A DNA stretch of 12,229 nucleotides from Funneliformis mosseae. Lineage: Eukaryota; Glomeromycota; Glomeromycetes; Glomerales; Glomeraceae. Position numbers and translations under genes: made by a program. The DNA lies in contig CAJVPP010003225.1 of the NCBI GenBank assembly GCA_910592005.1, positions 1 through 12,229 on the forward strand. The letters are read 5' to 3'. Shown here piece by piece: positions 1 to 9,300 of the stretch. How positions within the stretch are numbered: the stretch's first letter is position 1; each line of letters begins with the position of its first letter. Below the pieces are notes generated by a model, which searched no databases, was not told where the DNA came from, and worked only from the letters and a program-made list of their open reading frames with translations.

Positions 1-319
1 ATATTTATGTTATAATATTACAAATAAAAATAGAAAATAAACAACTAATTTAAAAGTAAAAACAATAAAAATTAAACCAAGACTATCCTTTATGATTCTG
101 TTACAAACCTGTTTAGATTGACTAATCACTAGAACATTCTTTAGAAAAAACCAAAAAATCCATATTTAATGATTGACTTATCAATAAGATATTCAAATAA
201 AACTGTCAGTACCTATCTAAGAAATCAAACCAAGAAAAACCAAATTTTGTAGCTGAAGTATACTAAGTAATTTAACTATTTAAAACAGTTTTATTAAGAA
301 GTTTTATAATTGTAAGGTG
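1..319. other. AT-rich intergenic DNA, nothing recognised
   Basis: No open frame, RNA gene or repeat that I can support. The stretch is A+T dominated and lies downstream of the decayed minus-strand RNase H relic, so it may hold its unrecognisable 3' end. Confidence 0.5.
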
Positions 320-1300
320 TTTAATCTTGACTTTTTTCTTTTTCAATCTCATGAAAATGCCATTTTTTCTCTCTTCTTGTATCATTTTCTTACATCTGGA
401 AGCTCAAATGTCATTATAAAAGGCATTAGTGAGGAAATTAGAAGTATCTGTAAGGAGACATTTTGAGTTAGAAGGAGAGAACAGCTTTTTAAAAAGTAAA
501 AATATTTGATTAGGAATAACCCCTTTAGCCAAATGCATACAGGTGATAAGATTAAGTGAAGGGTCTAATAATTCTATAAGCTGATCTTTGATAGTAGAAT
601 AAAGATTATGTCTATTATTATTTTTTCTAATCTTGTTCAGGATCAATTTGTTAAGAAAAACAAAAGTAGAAGAGCAGATCTTTGTAATTTCTTGTATTTC
701 ATGAGAGCATATCCATAGATGATGATAATCTTCTCTAGATAATTTATAATAAATACAAAGCCAGTTTTTATACAAATCAGGTCTTCTTATTGAAAGTTTA
801 TCTATTGTGGGTAGCTCGTCAGTCAAGAATTTTAACTTAAAACTTTTTCTTCGTCTTTAGAAAAAGAAGGTAACAGCAGAGGCGTCTCTCATATTTGAGG
901 AAAATACAGAGAAAGAGGTAGACCAATTAATGTTTGAAGAACAGGTATATTGAATTAATTGTGAATTTCTATTGAGGTCCATAAATGTTGAGAATTGTTT
1001 AGCTATATTGAGGTTTTTTCAGAATTTCCTAGTTGAAATTTCAATGAAAATTCGGTTAAAACTGAGAAAAAGCTGTAAATTATCACAAATTATAAGGTCG
1101 AGTAATAAAGGTAATTTAAAGCATCCAGCTTTTACTAAGTTATCAGCTACATCATTATAATGATCCCCTGAATGACCTAATTTTATTAACAGCATTACTA
1201 TAGTTTTATCGTTATGATAGTTTTTGTCGTTTCTATTATTTTCATAATTTCAGCTAAACGATCACTAATTCACATTAAGGAATTACAGTTTTGTTTAGCA
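320..1300 (-). pseudogene. Relic of a LINE-type polyprotein: RNase H end plus zinc-knuckle-like tail
   Basis: Reading the minus strand from about 1230 down, one frame gives TIVMLLIKLGHSGDHYNDVA followed by DNLVKAG. This matches the last part of an RNase H domain: the flexible-loop His-Ser-Gly, then the Asn and the final catalytic Asp of an ADxL block. The same frame continues to FKLKFLTDELPTIDKLSIRR, then CIYYKLSREDYHHLWIC, a C-x2-C-x(n)-H-x3-C type knuckle in which the second Cys is now Tyr. In-frame stops lie at 1019-1021 (TGA), 857-859 (TAA) and 404-406 (TGA). After the last stop, recognisable sequence (RCKKMIQEERKNGIF) continues to about 320. Around 1200-1280 the homology shifts frame, with a further TGA at 1270-1272. 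The longest intact piece is 140 codons (404-826). No reverse transcriptase or endonuclease part is visible. I recognise the pattern from repetitive RNase H/LINE-like proteins of glomeromycotan fungi; that family link is from memory and unsearched. The relic is non-functional. Confidence 0.62.
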
Positions 1301-2814
1301 ATGATTTATGGAATTATATTTAACAATCTTTTTGAAATATTTCACTAAATATTTGTCCAATCAGATCAAGCTTATATTTGTTGAAAAACCCATTAAAATA
1401 GTTCTAATGATACTATTTCTATTGAAATATTGATCATTAGTTCAAGAGTTATTCCATTTAACAATATGAATCACCAGTTATTATTTCAGATAATGGATTA
1501 ATTGGCCTTATACTTTTTCTTGAAAAGTAGCTTCTGTATATTCAGTTATAACTATATTTTATTATAGTTATAATATAGGATAAAATCTATTTATCCTTTA
1601 GTTTATGTTAAATCTTATTAGGGTGACTTTGTTGAAATTAAGAGAATATGAATTTATTATTTTATAAGACTTTTTGTCAATCTATTTAAATCTAATTTTA
1701 ATATTTTAAACATTATTTACGACACACTTTAATATTTGCTAATATAATTAATAATTTTATCTATATAATACAATTTTTAATTTAACTGAACAGAAGGCTA
1801 GTCTAATTGTTTTGGTTAAAATAACTTACCTAATCTTCTTTTTTCAGCTGTTGTATTTCAACTGTATATAGATAACAAAATTTAGTTTTATTATTTGTCA
1901 TGATTTATTTAAGGTGATTATATTGTAAGATTAAAATCAAAAGCAAACATCTAAAATGATGCATCAATTTAGTTAATTTAGTATTATAAAATTAAATAAT
2001 AGTATCATAAATAGTTAATACTTTACAGTCAATAGTATTTGTAATACTTTAATAACTTTCACTAAATTGATAACAATAAATTATGACTTTACATTATTCT
2101 GCAGTTAATTTTTAATTTTACCATTTTTAAATTTTCAGAGAAGAAAATTTATTAAAAATAATAAACAAATTGTTTATTTTTTATTTTTATAATATAAATA
2201 AACACATAAATATCATATAAATGAAATTTGTTATTGCAGTTATATGACTTTTTAGCATTAATTTGCATTTATTAAAGATATGCAGATACTTTTATTTACT
2301 CTTTATATTTAATAAAAGATAGTGAATTTTAAAATAATTCTAATAATAAATATTCATTTTTTGCAATTCTGATTATTTTTTCCTTTATTATAATTTTAAA
2401 ACTTATTATATACTTATCAAAATAAATATCTAAATAAATAAAATATATCAATAATAATTTAGTTGTAAAAATTTTAAAAATATCATAATAATTTTTATAA
2501 TTATTGTTTTACTTCATTTATAATTTTAGGTTATAATACCTACATAATTTAAAATAATTATATAATTAAATTTAATTTAATTTAAAGCCTATAATCTGAT
2601 TTTAATGTATTTAAATTTAAGTGTTACTTAATTTATGGCTCTTTAAAATTTTCTTTATATGTAATTTTTTTGTAATATAATACTTTTTGACAATTAATTT
2701 TAATATAATAAAGTTATGATTATGTGATATATTTTATATATATAAGTAAATTCAAATCATTAGATCAATGTGTATATCTTTTTTTTTATTTTTTTTTAAT
2801 ATATTATGAAGGTG
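1301..2814. other. Very AT-rich gene desert
   Basis: No frame on either strand shows a recognisable protein segment, and I see no tRNA, rRNA or clear tandem array. Much of it is alternating A and T runs with frequent stops in all frames. It lies between two transposable-element relics, so it is probably decayed repeat DNA. A TACAGTCAATAGT sequence at 2024-2036 vaguely resembles a Tc1-type terminal end, but I could not pair it convincingly with the right end at 3955-3983. Confidence 0.5.
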
Positions 2815-2909
2815 ATTTTATTTCACTAAAAGGAATGAATTTTTACCTTTATTAAGAAGGTTTACTAAATCATACAATTGTTTCTTACAAAAATATAAGT
2901 TATGCTTTT

Positions 2910-3786
2910 GTAATAAGAATTAAACAAAGAAAAGAAGAAACAGGTAGATTTAATGTTATTTCAAAATTTGGTTGTTTAAAATTACTTACAAAATATTATG
3001 ATAGAAATATTATTAGGCTTATTAAGTCAGATGAATGTACAATACTATTCAAATTCAAAATTTTTAATTTTTAATGAAAATATTATTATTTTATCAAATA
3101 CTATTTAACGTTTATTAAAAAAATTGCTTTTAAAGAGACATAGACAAGCCCAAAAAAATTTGTTCAAAAATATAAGAATTGAATATAGAAGATTAGCAAA
3201 AAGTAGTGTGTTCAGATATAAGTAAATTCTTAATTTTGTTTTAGATGAGAGAAAGTGGTATTGGAAAGATTCAAATTTATCTTTGCAACTATAGCATATT
3301 AAACTAACTGGAAAGTTTAATAGAGGTTCTGTAATAAAATGAGGTTGTTTAGGTTCATTTGGTATTGAAAAGTATTGTAAAAATTGATGAAAGAATAGAT
3401 AGAGAGCTATATAGAGAAATTTGAAAGGTGAGTTTTTAGGGGTCCTTATCACATGTAATTTGAATATACATGATGTCATTTTCCAACAGGATAATGACCC
3501 AAAACATATAGCAAAGAAGACATATGAGTGGTTTGATGACACTAATATTGAAATTTTAGATTGGTCAGTACAATCATGGACTTAAACCCTATAGAACGTT
3601 TGTGGAATGAAATTGATAGTCGTTTGCAACAGCTTTCTGATATTACTAGTGCAGAAGATTTGTGAAATAAGATACAATTAGTATGGAATCAAATTGATGT
3701 TGATTTTTGTTTAAAGCTAATTGAATACTATGCCACAACGAGTTAAAGATGTACTTAAGGTTAATGGAAGATATACGAGATGATAG
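2910..3786 (+). pseudogene. Tc1-like (DD34E) transposase pseudogene
   Basis: Recognisable blocks occur in order on the plus strand. First is EETGRFNVISKF, then KLLTKYYDRNIIRLIKSDEC (the linker and second helix-turn-helix of the DNA-binding region). Next is LKRHRQAQKNL, then FVLDERKWYW carrying the likely first catalytic Asp. KFNRGSVIK-stop-GCLGSFG follows, where a Trp is expected at the stop. Then come HDVIFQQDNDPKH (second Asp, codon 3490-3492) and DLNPIERLWNEID (Glu codon 3594-3596), and the C-terminus MPQRVKDVLKVNGRYTR. Between the second Asp and the Glu there are 104 nt; restoring one missing base near 3576 gives exactly 34 intervening residues, the DD34E spacing of Tc1. Several frame changes and stops, two of them TGA at expected Trp positions, show that the gene is dead. 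Family assignment is strong, and the exact ends are not. Confidence 0.8.
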
Positions 3787-3954
3787 TTTAATAAAAAAAA
3801 AAAATAGAGTATAGTTTGTTAAAAAAAAATTTGAAAAATTTATATTTTTGATTTTATTTATTATATGAGCCAAGAGTATTGTACCATAAAGTTTATGGTT
3901 ATGAAAGAATATAAACTTGCAAATCATTCGATTACATCTAAAAAATTATAAACG

Positions 3955-3983
3955 AAGTGGTACAATAATTATGGAAGTCACTG
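3955..3983 (+). repeat. Right terminal inverted repeat of the Tc1-like relic
   Basis: The sequence runs from AAGTGGTACAATAATT to GGAAGTCACTG and is followed by TA. Tc1-like elements end in CAGT at TA target sites, and the reverse complement here begins CAGTGACTTCC, which fits. An internal TATTGTACCATAAAG at about 3871-3885 repeats part of the TTGTACC core. No clear partner was found on the left side, so the assignment rests on position after the transposase and on the end motif. Confidence 0.6.
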
Positions 3984-3985
3984 TA

Positions 3986-4551
3986 TATGCCAAAAATTAT
4001 TGAAAATAAATAAGATTTTAATAATTCGGTAGTCATCGCTTATGGAACAAGTGATTTCTCCTCTTTGGCACCAGTCCTATAAAAAAACAACTCTTGGCGG
4101 AACGTTAGAGACATTGCATGTTTCTGAATTTCGAACCTCCTCATAAGTGAGTACTTAACTGATTATGATTTAAATTATTATCAATTTTTACAGATTTGCT
4201 TCCGATGTAAAGATGACCTAAATGCATCCGAGATCACATTATTTATGCAGTCTAAAAATTGTTTCATATTATTTTATTGTTGGAAGTGATCGCAGCTCCA
4301 TCAAATGAAACTTACCAATTTAGCAGTTCTTCAGTTTAATATCGGAAGTTTTAAAATCATTGGTATTAACCATAAGATGGTAGTGGTGTGACCTAGTAGA
4401 TGATTTGTCTGAAAGCGCAGTAACCCACCACCAATAATTTGTTACTTAGTATGCGATTTTTTTACATCAATCATTCAATATTCCGGGAATGCAGTAATTC
4501 CATTAATTCTGAAACCTTTTTGAAAAAATTTTATTTTGTAATACAAATAAT
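3986..4551. other. Intergenic upstream region of the arrestin gene
   Basis: Base composition is less extreme here than in the desert to the left, especially at 4026-4150 and 4370-4440, which contain mixed-sequence DNA rather than A/T runs. No open frame codes for anything I recognise; the 64-codon frame at 4439-4633 is out of frame with the arrestin gene and has no domain-like features. I see no tRNA or rRNA. The likeliest content is the promoter and 5' leader of the arrestin gene. Confidence 0.4.
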
Positions 4552-4559
4552 TATAAATA
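4552..4559 (+). promoter_or_regulatory. Candidate TATA box of the arrestin gene
   Basis: TATAAATA lies 40 bp before the chosen ATG at 4599. In DNA this AT-rich such a match is easily found by chance, so it is only suggestive. It would imply a very short 5' leader. Confidence 0.3.
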
Positions 4560-4598
4560 AGAGCAAAGTTCATCGAACCCTTCAAAAAACAACAAACG

Positions 4599-6014
4599 AT
4601 GATCCATCAACTTACGTCAGATGGTCTTCCTAGAACTCATCTTTCTACAAATAATTCGAATTCAGAAAATGAAGTCAAACCATTGAATAAACAAGATATT
4701 CAAATAGATTTATTTGAATCGGTTGTAATATTTCGTGGAAATGTAAATGAATCTGTTGGATCACTTTTGAGAGGTGAAATCACGTTGACATTGAATAAAC
4801 CAGAAAAAATCATTTCTATTGAATTACAATTTTATGGAGAAACAAGAACCTTTGGTCTAAGTTGTACGTAAACTTTTTTTTTTTTTTTAAAAAAAAACAA
4901 AAACAAAAAAAAAAAGAAAACCAAAACATTAACAAAAATAATTTTTTTTTTTCCTTTCGTAATCACAGCATTCGGAGCAACCACGGATGATAAAATAGAA
5001 CTTATTTCAAAGAAGATAACCTTTCTAAATCATTCGAGTTCATCGTTATGTAAATTATTTTCTAAATTACCAAATAAGCAAAATTATTCAACATTTCCAT
5101 CAGGAATTCATAAATTACCATTTGAATTTCAATTGCCAGGATCACTTCCGGAATCAATCAAAGCAAAATTAGGATCCGTACAATATAAATTAAAGTGTAA
5201 GGTTAATCATATTCCCAAATTTCATTCAAAAACCCTTTTAAACGTTCGTCAAGTTGAAATAATAAGATTACCAGATTATGATAATTATTCGTATGGTATA
5301 GAAATATCGAGAAATTATGAACAAGTTATCGAATATCAATTGTCAATTCCTAAAAACTCCTTTCCACTTGGTGATATGGTTCCTATTCATATTAAATTGA
5401 TACCTCTAGGTAAAAAATTTAAATTAAATTCAATACAAATTCGATTGGTACAAAATGTTACTTATACAAATAATGGACATAAAACTGAATACATTCAATA
5501 CTTAAATCATTCACAATTTGACAATGTAAAGGAACTTTATTTAATCGATAAGGAAGAGGATTATTGCGAAGAGAAAGAAATTGGACGTTCGATTTATGAA
5601 AAGACTCTCATGTTTGAATTACCTAAATGTAACAACAATATGATATATTATAGCTTGGATACTCCATTAATTGAGATTAAACATGAATTAGAATTTAATT
5701 TTTTAATTAGCTTGCCGAATAATAATGATAGCAAGAAACCATTTAATGATAGGGTTAGGATTAGTGGTAGGGGTAGGGCCAGGATTAATTTATTAAGTTG
5801 CATGGAGGTTGGAGATATTATTAATTTACCAAATTATGAGGATACAAGTTTTTATTGTCCTTGCCATCCGGAATATCAAAGAATCGCTCGACGCGTGCTT
5901 GGAGATTCCGATGATGATGAAGAACATAATAATTTGACGTGTAATTATACAACAGTTGAAAATTATTTTCACGTTAATAACCCACCAAGATATAGTTATA
6001 TTAATCTTTATTAA
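4599..6014 (+). CDS. Arrestin-domain protein with C-terminal PPxY motif (two exons)
   Basis: Exons 4599-4863 and 4969-6014, joined through a 105-nt intron, encode 436 residues. The split codon (T+CA, Ser89) restores one frame across GLS-S-FGATTDDK. Residues about 36-185 read as an arrestin N domain: IDLFESVVIFRGNVNESVG, then GEITLTLNKPEKIISIELQF, and later SGIHKLPFEFQLPGSLPESI and VQYKLKCKVNHIP. Residues about 205-365 read as an arrestin C domain: VIEYQLSIPKNSFPLGDMVP, then KLNSIQIRLVQNVTY, RVRISGRGRARINL. After an LPNYED motif (375-380) and an acidic stretch GDSDDDEE, the protein ends in NNPPRYSYINLY, where PPRY (427-430) is a PPxY motif. Fungal alpha-arrestins use such motifs to recruit the Rsp5 ubiquitin ligase to transporters and receptors for endocytosis; that role is inferred from the family. 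The ATG is the first in frame, with the domain beginning about 35 residues later. The gene converges on the large minus-strand gene. No transmembrane segment is seen, so the protein is probably cytosolic. Confidence 0.85.
4864..4968 (+). other. Intron 1 of the arrestin gene (105 nt)
   Basis: Donor GTACGT at 4864 and acceptor ATCACAG ending at 4968. The alternative donor GTAAAC at 4868 would put exon 2 in the wrong frame. Retention stops translation at codon 91 (TAA at 4869-4871). The intron carries a T15 run directly followed by A9 (4874-4897), then A-rich and T-rich tracts. Confidence 0.85.
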
Positions 6015-6338
6015 TAAGCTAATTTTACATTCTTGTCATTAATATATATATATATATTTATGTCTATCTCTAATATAACCAAATACATCCAAAACCAAAA
6101 AAAAAGAAATAATACCTTCTGGAATCCCAATAACATAAATTAAGTAAATCGAAATCGAAAATCGAAAAAAAAAAAATAAATAAGTTTGAAATTCCCAAAA
6201 ATATAATAAGATCAGATGAATTGTAAGTTACATATTAAATAAATAAAATAACATAAATTAAAACGAATAAAAATGTAAATTTTAACATGTAAATAAATAA
6301 ATAAATAAATAATTTAAATAATTATATTTTTTCGTTAA
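6015..6338. other. Shared 3' region between convergent genes
   Basis: This AT-rich stretch lies between the stop codons of the arrestin gene and the large minus-strand gene and must hold both 3' UTRs. It contains a 16-bp AT dinucleotide run (6042-6057), an A-rich patch (about 6160-6180) and a run of AAAT units (6291-6312). An AATAAA-like hexamer for the plus-strand gene occurs within ATTAAATAAATAAAATAAC near 6235-6253. No clear canonical hexamer is seen for the minus-strand gene. Confidence 0.55.
6291..6312. repeat. AAAT tetranucleotide microsatellite
   Basis: About five and a half AAAT units in the 3' region of both convergent genes. It is a simple repeat with no evident function and a possible length polymorphism. 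Confidence 0.8.
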
Positions 6339-9300
6339 TTATTCAGTGCTATCACTACTGCTCATACTGCTAACGCTATCAACACTATTAACCCTTCCTA
6401 ATTTGTCTTCATCACCACTTCTATTTACTTTAGAGGCAGTAGTCGCTTTAGATTTCTTGGTACCTTTTGATATTTTACCACCACTTCTACCATAAGATGA
6501 AGTTCTTTTAATCGAACGTGCACTACTGATGCTATTATCATTACTAGCCGTTAAAGATGTAGAATACTTATCAGCGGAGGAAGTTTTCTTTTCGTTATTT
6601 GTTTGTTGTGTTTCAATTATAGAAGCACCCGCGACTCCACCAGTGCTTGAGGTTGTCGTAATCGTTCGAGTTTCCCCGCCGCTCGTAGTTGAGGTAGTAA
6701 TAACTTCGCTTCCTTCACCTTCTTCTATTACATTGGTAATATATTCTTCTGTTTCATCATTAACAGCAATATTTGTAACATTTGTACTAGAGCTACTTGA
6801 TATTTCTCTTCCACTTTGGTCTTTTTTAGTGATTGTTTTTGTGACGGTTTTTTCACCGTTTTCTTCGGTTGTAGTTACTATTTTAGTTATTGTCGTTATA
6901 CCGTCGGCATCTGTTGATTCACTAATGGATTCATTTTGTTTCCTTGCTTGTTTTCTCATTGGTATTCTTGAACTACTAATTGAAGTATGTTCTCTCGAGT
7001 CACCACCACCACCACTAGTAATATAAGTGGTTTTTGTTGTCTTTCCACCTTCGATAATTTTTCCACCTGTGGTGGCAGTAGTAGTAGTAATGTATTTTCC
7101 GTCTCCTTCAATATATTCTTCTTTCTCGTAATCATCACTTGTTGTTGTAAAGAGATATAATCTTTCTTTTGTAGAGGTAATAAAATATTCTTCAACACCA
7201 TGATCATCTATTGTTATGGTAATAATATATTTTCTTTCTCCGGTATAAGTAATAAAATATACCTTTTCACCATCATCACCTGTTATTTTAGTAATAAATC
7301 CTCTTTCACCGGTGGATTTAATAATATATTCTTCAACACTAGTCGTTATAATTATATATCTTCTTTCACCGGTAGAGGTAATATAATATACTTTATCACC
7401 ATCATCATCACCTGTTGTTATAATGAGATATATTCTTTCTCCGGTAGAGGTAATAAAATATTCTTTAGCACCATGATCACCTATCGTTGTAGTAATAATA
7501 TATTTTCTTCCCCCTGTAGCGGTAATAAAATATTCTTTGTCCCCATCTTCACCTGTTAATTTAGTAATATATCCTCTTTCCCCGGTGGAGGTAATAATAT
7601 ATTCTTCTTCCGTAGTAACATATTCCTCACCAGATATCACTCTAGTAATGTGTTCTACTCCGCCATCTGATGTTGTCGTGGCGGTGGTCGTCACAGTTTT
7701 AGTAAATCCATCTTTTTCAGCTTCGTCCGTACTAGTAGTACTAGACGTGACGTATTTGGTTGTTGCGGCTGCTGCTCCAGCAATTCCTACTCCGGTGGCA
7801 ACCTTCTTCAAATCGTTTTCCGTATTACTTTCCTTACTGATAATTGTCTCTTGACCTGTTGTTGTTGACGTAACGGTATTTGTTTTGTTACCTTCAGAAT
7901 AACCACCTCCACCACCTCCACCAAATGAATACAAACCAAATCCAAGTACAGTTGAATTTGATGCTCCTGCTAAATTATCTCCATCCGATTTTGCTCCTTC
8001 TGTTGTGTTGAGGTAATTTGTGAAATTATTATAATTTTCTATAGAACTATCTCTATTTGTACTATCTCTATTTGTACTATCGATAACTGGTTTCAGAGTA
8101 GTATCAGAAGTGGTGGTATCTTTTGTTACTTCAATATTGGTTGTATTACTGATATCTTCTTCTTTCTTTGACTTCTTAATACCACTAATTAATGTAGAAA
8201 ACCTTCCCTTCTTATTATTTTCATTATGTGCTGAAGAAGTTATTGGTTCTTTCTCGGCTGATATTGGATTAATTGTTCTGTTCTCAACTGGTTTAACATT
8301 TCCAAAAGATTCGACCGGTTGTTCTGGATTACCTCGCGCGCTACCCGTAGGTTTATTTGATTTACCGGAAGGTCCATCTGATGGTGAATAATTTCCTTTC
8401 GTTGGTGGTACATTAGCGGTATCAGTTTTCTCGTTTATTCTTCCTGTATCTGCATTATCAGGTGCATAATTGTGTTCTTTGGAACCAGAATCGCTAGAAG
8501 AACTGCTACTGCTACTATCATCGTTAATAACTTTTTCTTTATCACTTGGTTTCCTACCGTTTTTATAACAGCAGGTGTAAAATATTAGAGCAGAAAATTT
8601 CAAGAATAAAACAATTATACATGATGATAAGACAAGAATCGGTACTATAGCCGGTTTAACGTATTTTGATAAATAAACACTATAAAAAACAAATTGAGGG
8701 AAATCTTCGAAAACTGCTACGAATCCGGTAGAAATCAGGATTAATCTCTGGGCTTTAACTGAATATGGCGCACTCAAAGTTGGAATCCCACCAGCTTTTG
8801 ATGATACTTCTTGTAATGCATCTGTATCAATAATTGATGATGCTAAAAATACATTTGCCACGATTGGATGATTATTCTTCCATACTTTAAGTGCTTCATT
8901 GTCATTATCAAGTCTATTTATATAAATTGTAAATAATAAATTGAAAAGCATTGGAACCAAGAAAAAGACGAGACTACAATAAAAAAAAAATAAATAAAAT
9001 AAATATATTATTATGTCAAAAAGGATGGCTTCGGAATTAACAATTTTTGGAGAAATCCTTACCATGTGGGGAGAACCCATTTGTAATCTCTTCCATGAAT
9101 GGACATGAATGCAATGTCTAAGATTAAATCAATTGGGATAAACGCAAGGCAGAATATCGCCAAAAAGTTTCGTCCGTTCTTATATTTCTTTCGAGCCCAA
9201 AATACCAATCCGATCAATATGAACAATAAAATAAAGAATCCGATAAGAATAAACTTGTATTTGTTAAGATTTTCGGTACGAGGAGCACCATTAGATTCAT

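Larger units (their letters stand above)
2815..3985 (+). mobile_element. Decayed Tc1/mariner-type DNA transposon
   Basis: The body is a broken DD34E transposase gene on the plus strand. The right boundary is set by a terminal sequence ending in ...GTCACTG next to a TA dinucleotide at 3984-3985, as expected for a superfamily that inserts at TA. About 165 bp of AT-rich DNA separates the end of the transposase from this terminus. The left boundary is approximate: N-terminal helix-turn-helix-like coding sequence becomes unreadable before about 2900, and no convincing left inverted repeat was found. Transposase homology plus right end spans about 1.1 kb, close to the usual 1.3-1.6 kb for Tc1 elements. 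It is immobile by itself because the transposase is destroyed. Confidence 0.72.
6342..8492 (-). other. Low-complexity cytoplasmic tail of the surface protein
   Basis: This part of the last exon follows the membrane segments. In order it holds a Pro/Gly/Ser-rich linker, a basic patch (KKGRFSTLISGIKKSKKEED), a Gly run, an Ala-rich patch (VGIAGAAAATTKYV), the EYFITSTGER repeat array, and then a Thr/Ser/Glu-rich stretch. The end is strongly basic, RSIKRTSSYGRSGGK then KGTKKSKATTASK, before an acidic and Ser-rich terminus. Codons stay open for more than 700 residues and the reading continues the membrane exon, so it is coding. The long plus-strand open frames over it are shadows produced by the repetitive codon use. 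Many Ser/Thr sites suggest phosphorylation, by inference only. Confidence 0.7.

Noticed and set aside
2024..2060. TACAGTCAATAGT followed by TTTGTAATACTTT as a possible left end of the Tc1 relic.
   Set aside because: It shares only the first six bases and a loose TTGTA core with the right end, and it would make the element about 1.96 kb, longer than usual. A still weaker candidate near 2657 was also set aside.
3105..3927. Two minus-strand open frames (145 and 93 codons) across the Tc1 relic.
   Set aside because: They are antisense to recognisable transposase blocks and are Phe/Leu/Ile/Asn-rich, as expected from the complement of AT-rich coding DNA.
4110..4150. A possible tRNA T-arm (TTCGAA flanked by purines and pyrimidines) on the minus strand.
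   Set aside because: The flanking bases do not pair into a T stem, and no acceptor stem or anticodon arm could be found.
4439..4633. A 64-codon plus-strand open frame just before the arrestin gene.
   Set aside because: It overlaps the arrestin start in another frame, has no domain features, and no plausible splice joins it to the arrestin exon.
6956..7207. An 83-codon minus-strand open frame within the repeat array.
   Set aside because: It is an alternate frame of the repeat-coding sequence, with Leu/Val runs arising from Thr/Ile codons shifted by one or two bases.
6529..8391. Several plus-strand open frames of 93-165 codons opposite the tail of the large gene.
   Set aside because: They mirror the low-complexity Ser/Thr/Gly codons of the minus-strand gene and show no domain. 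The minus-strand frame is continuous with a clear membrane protein.
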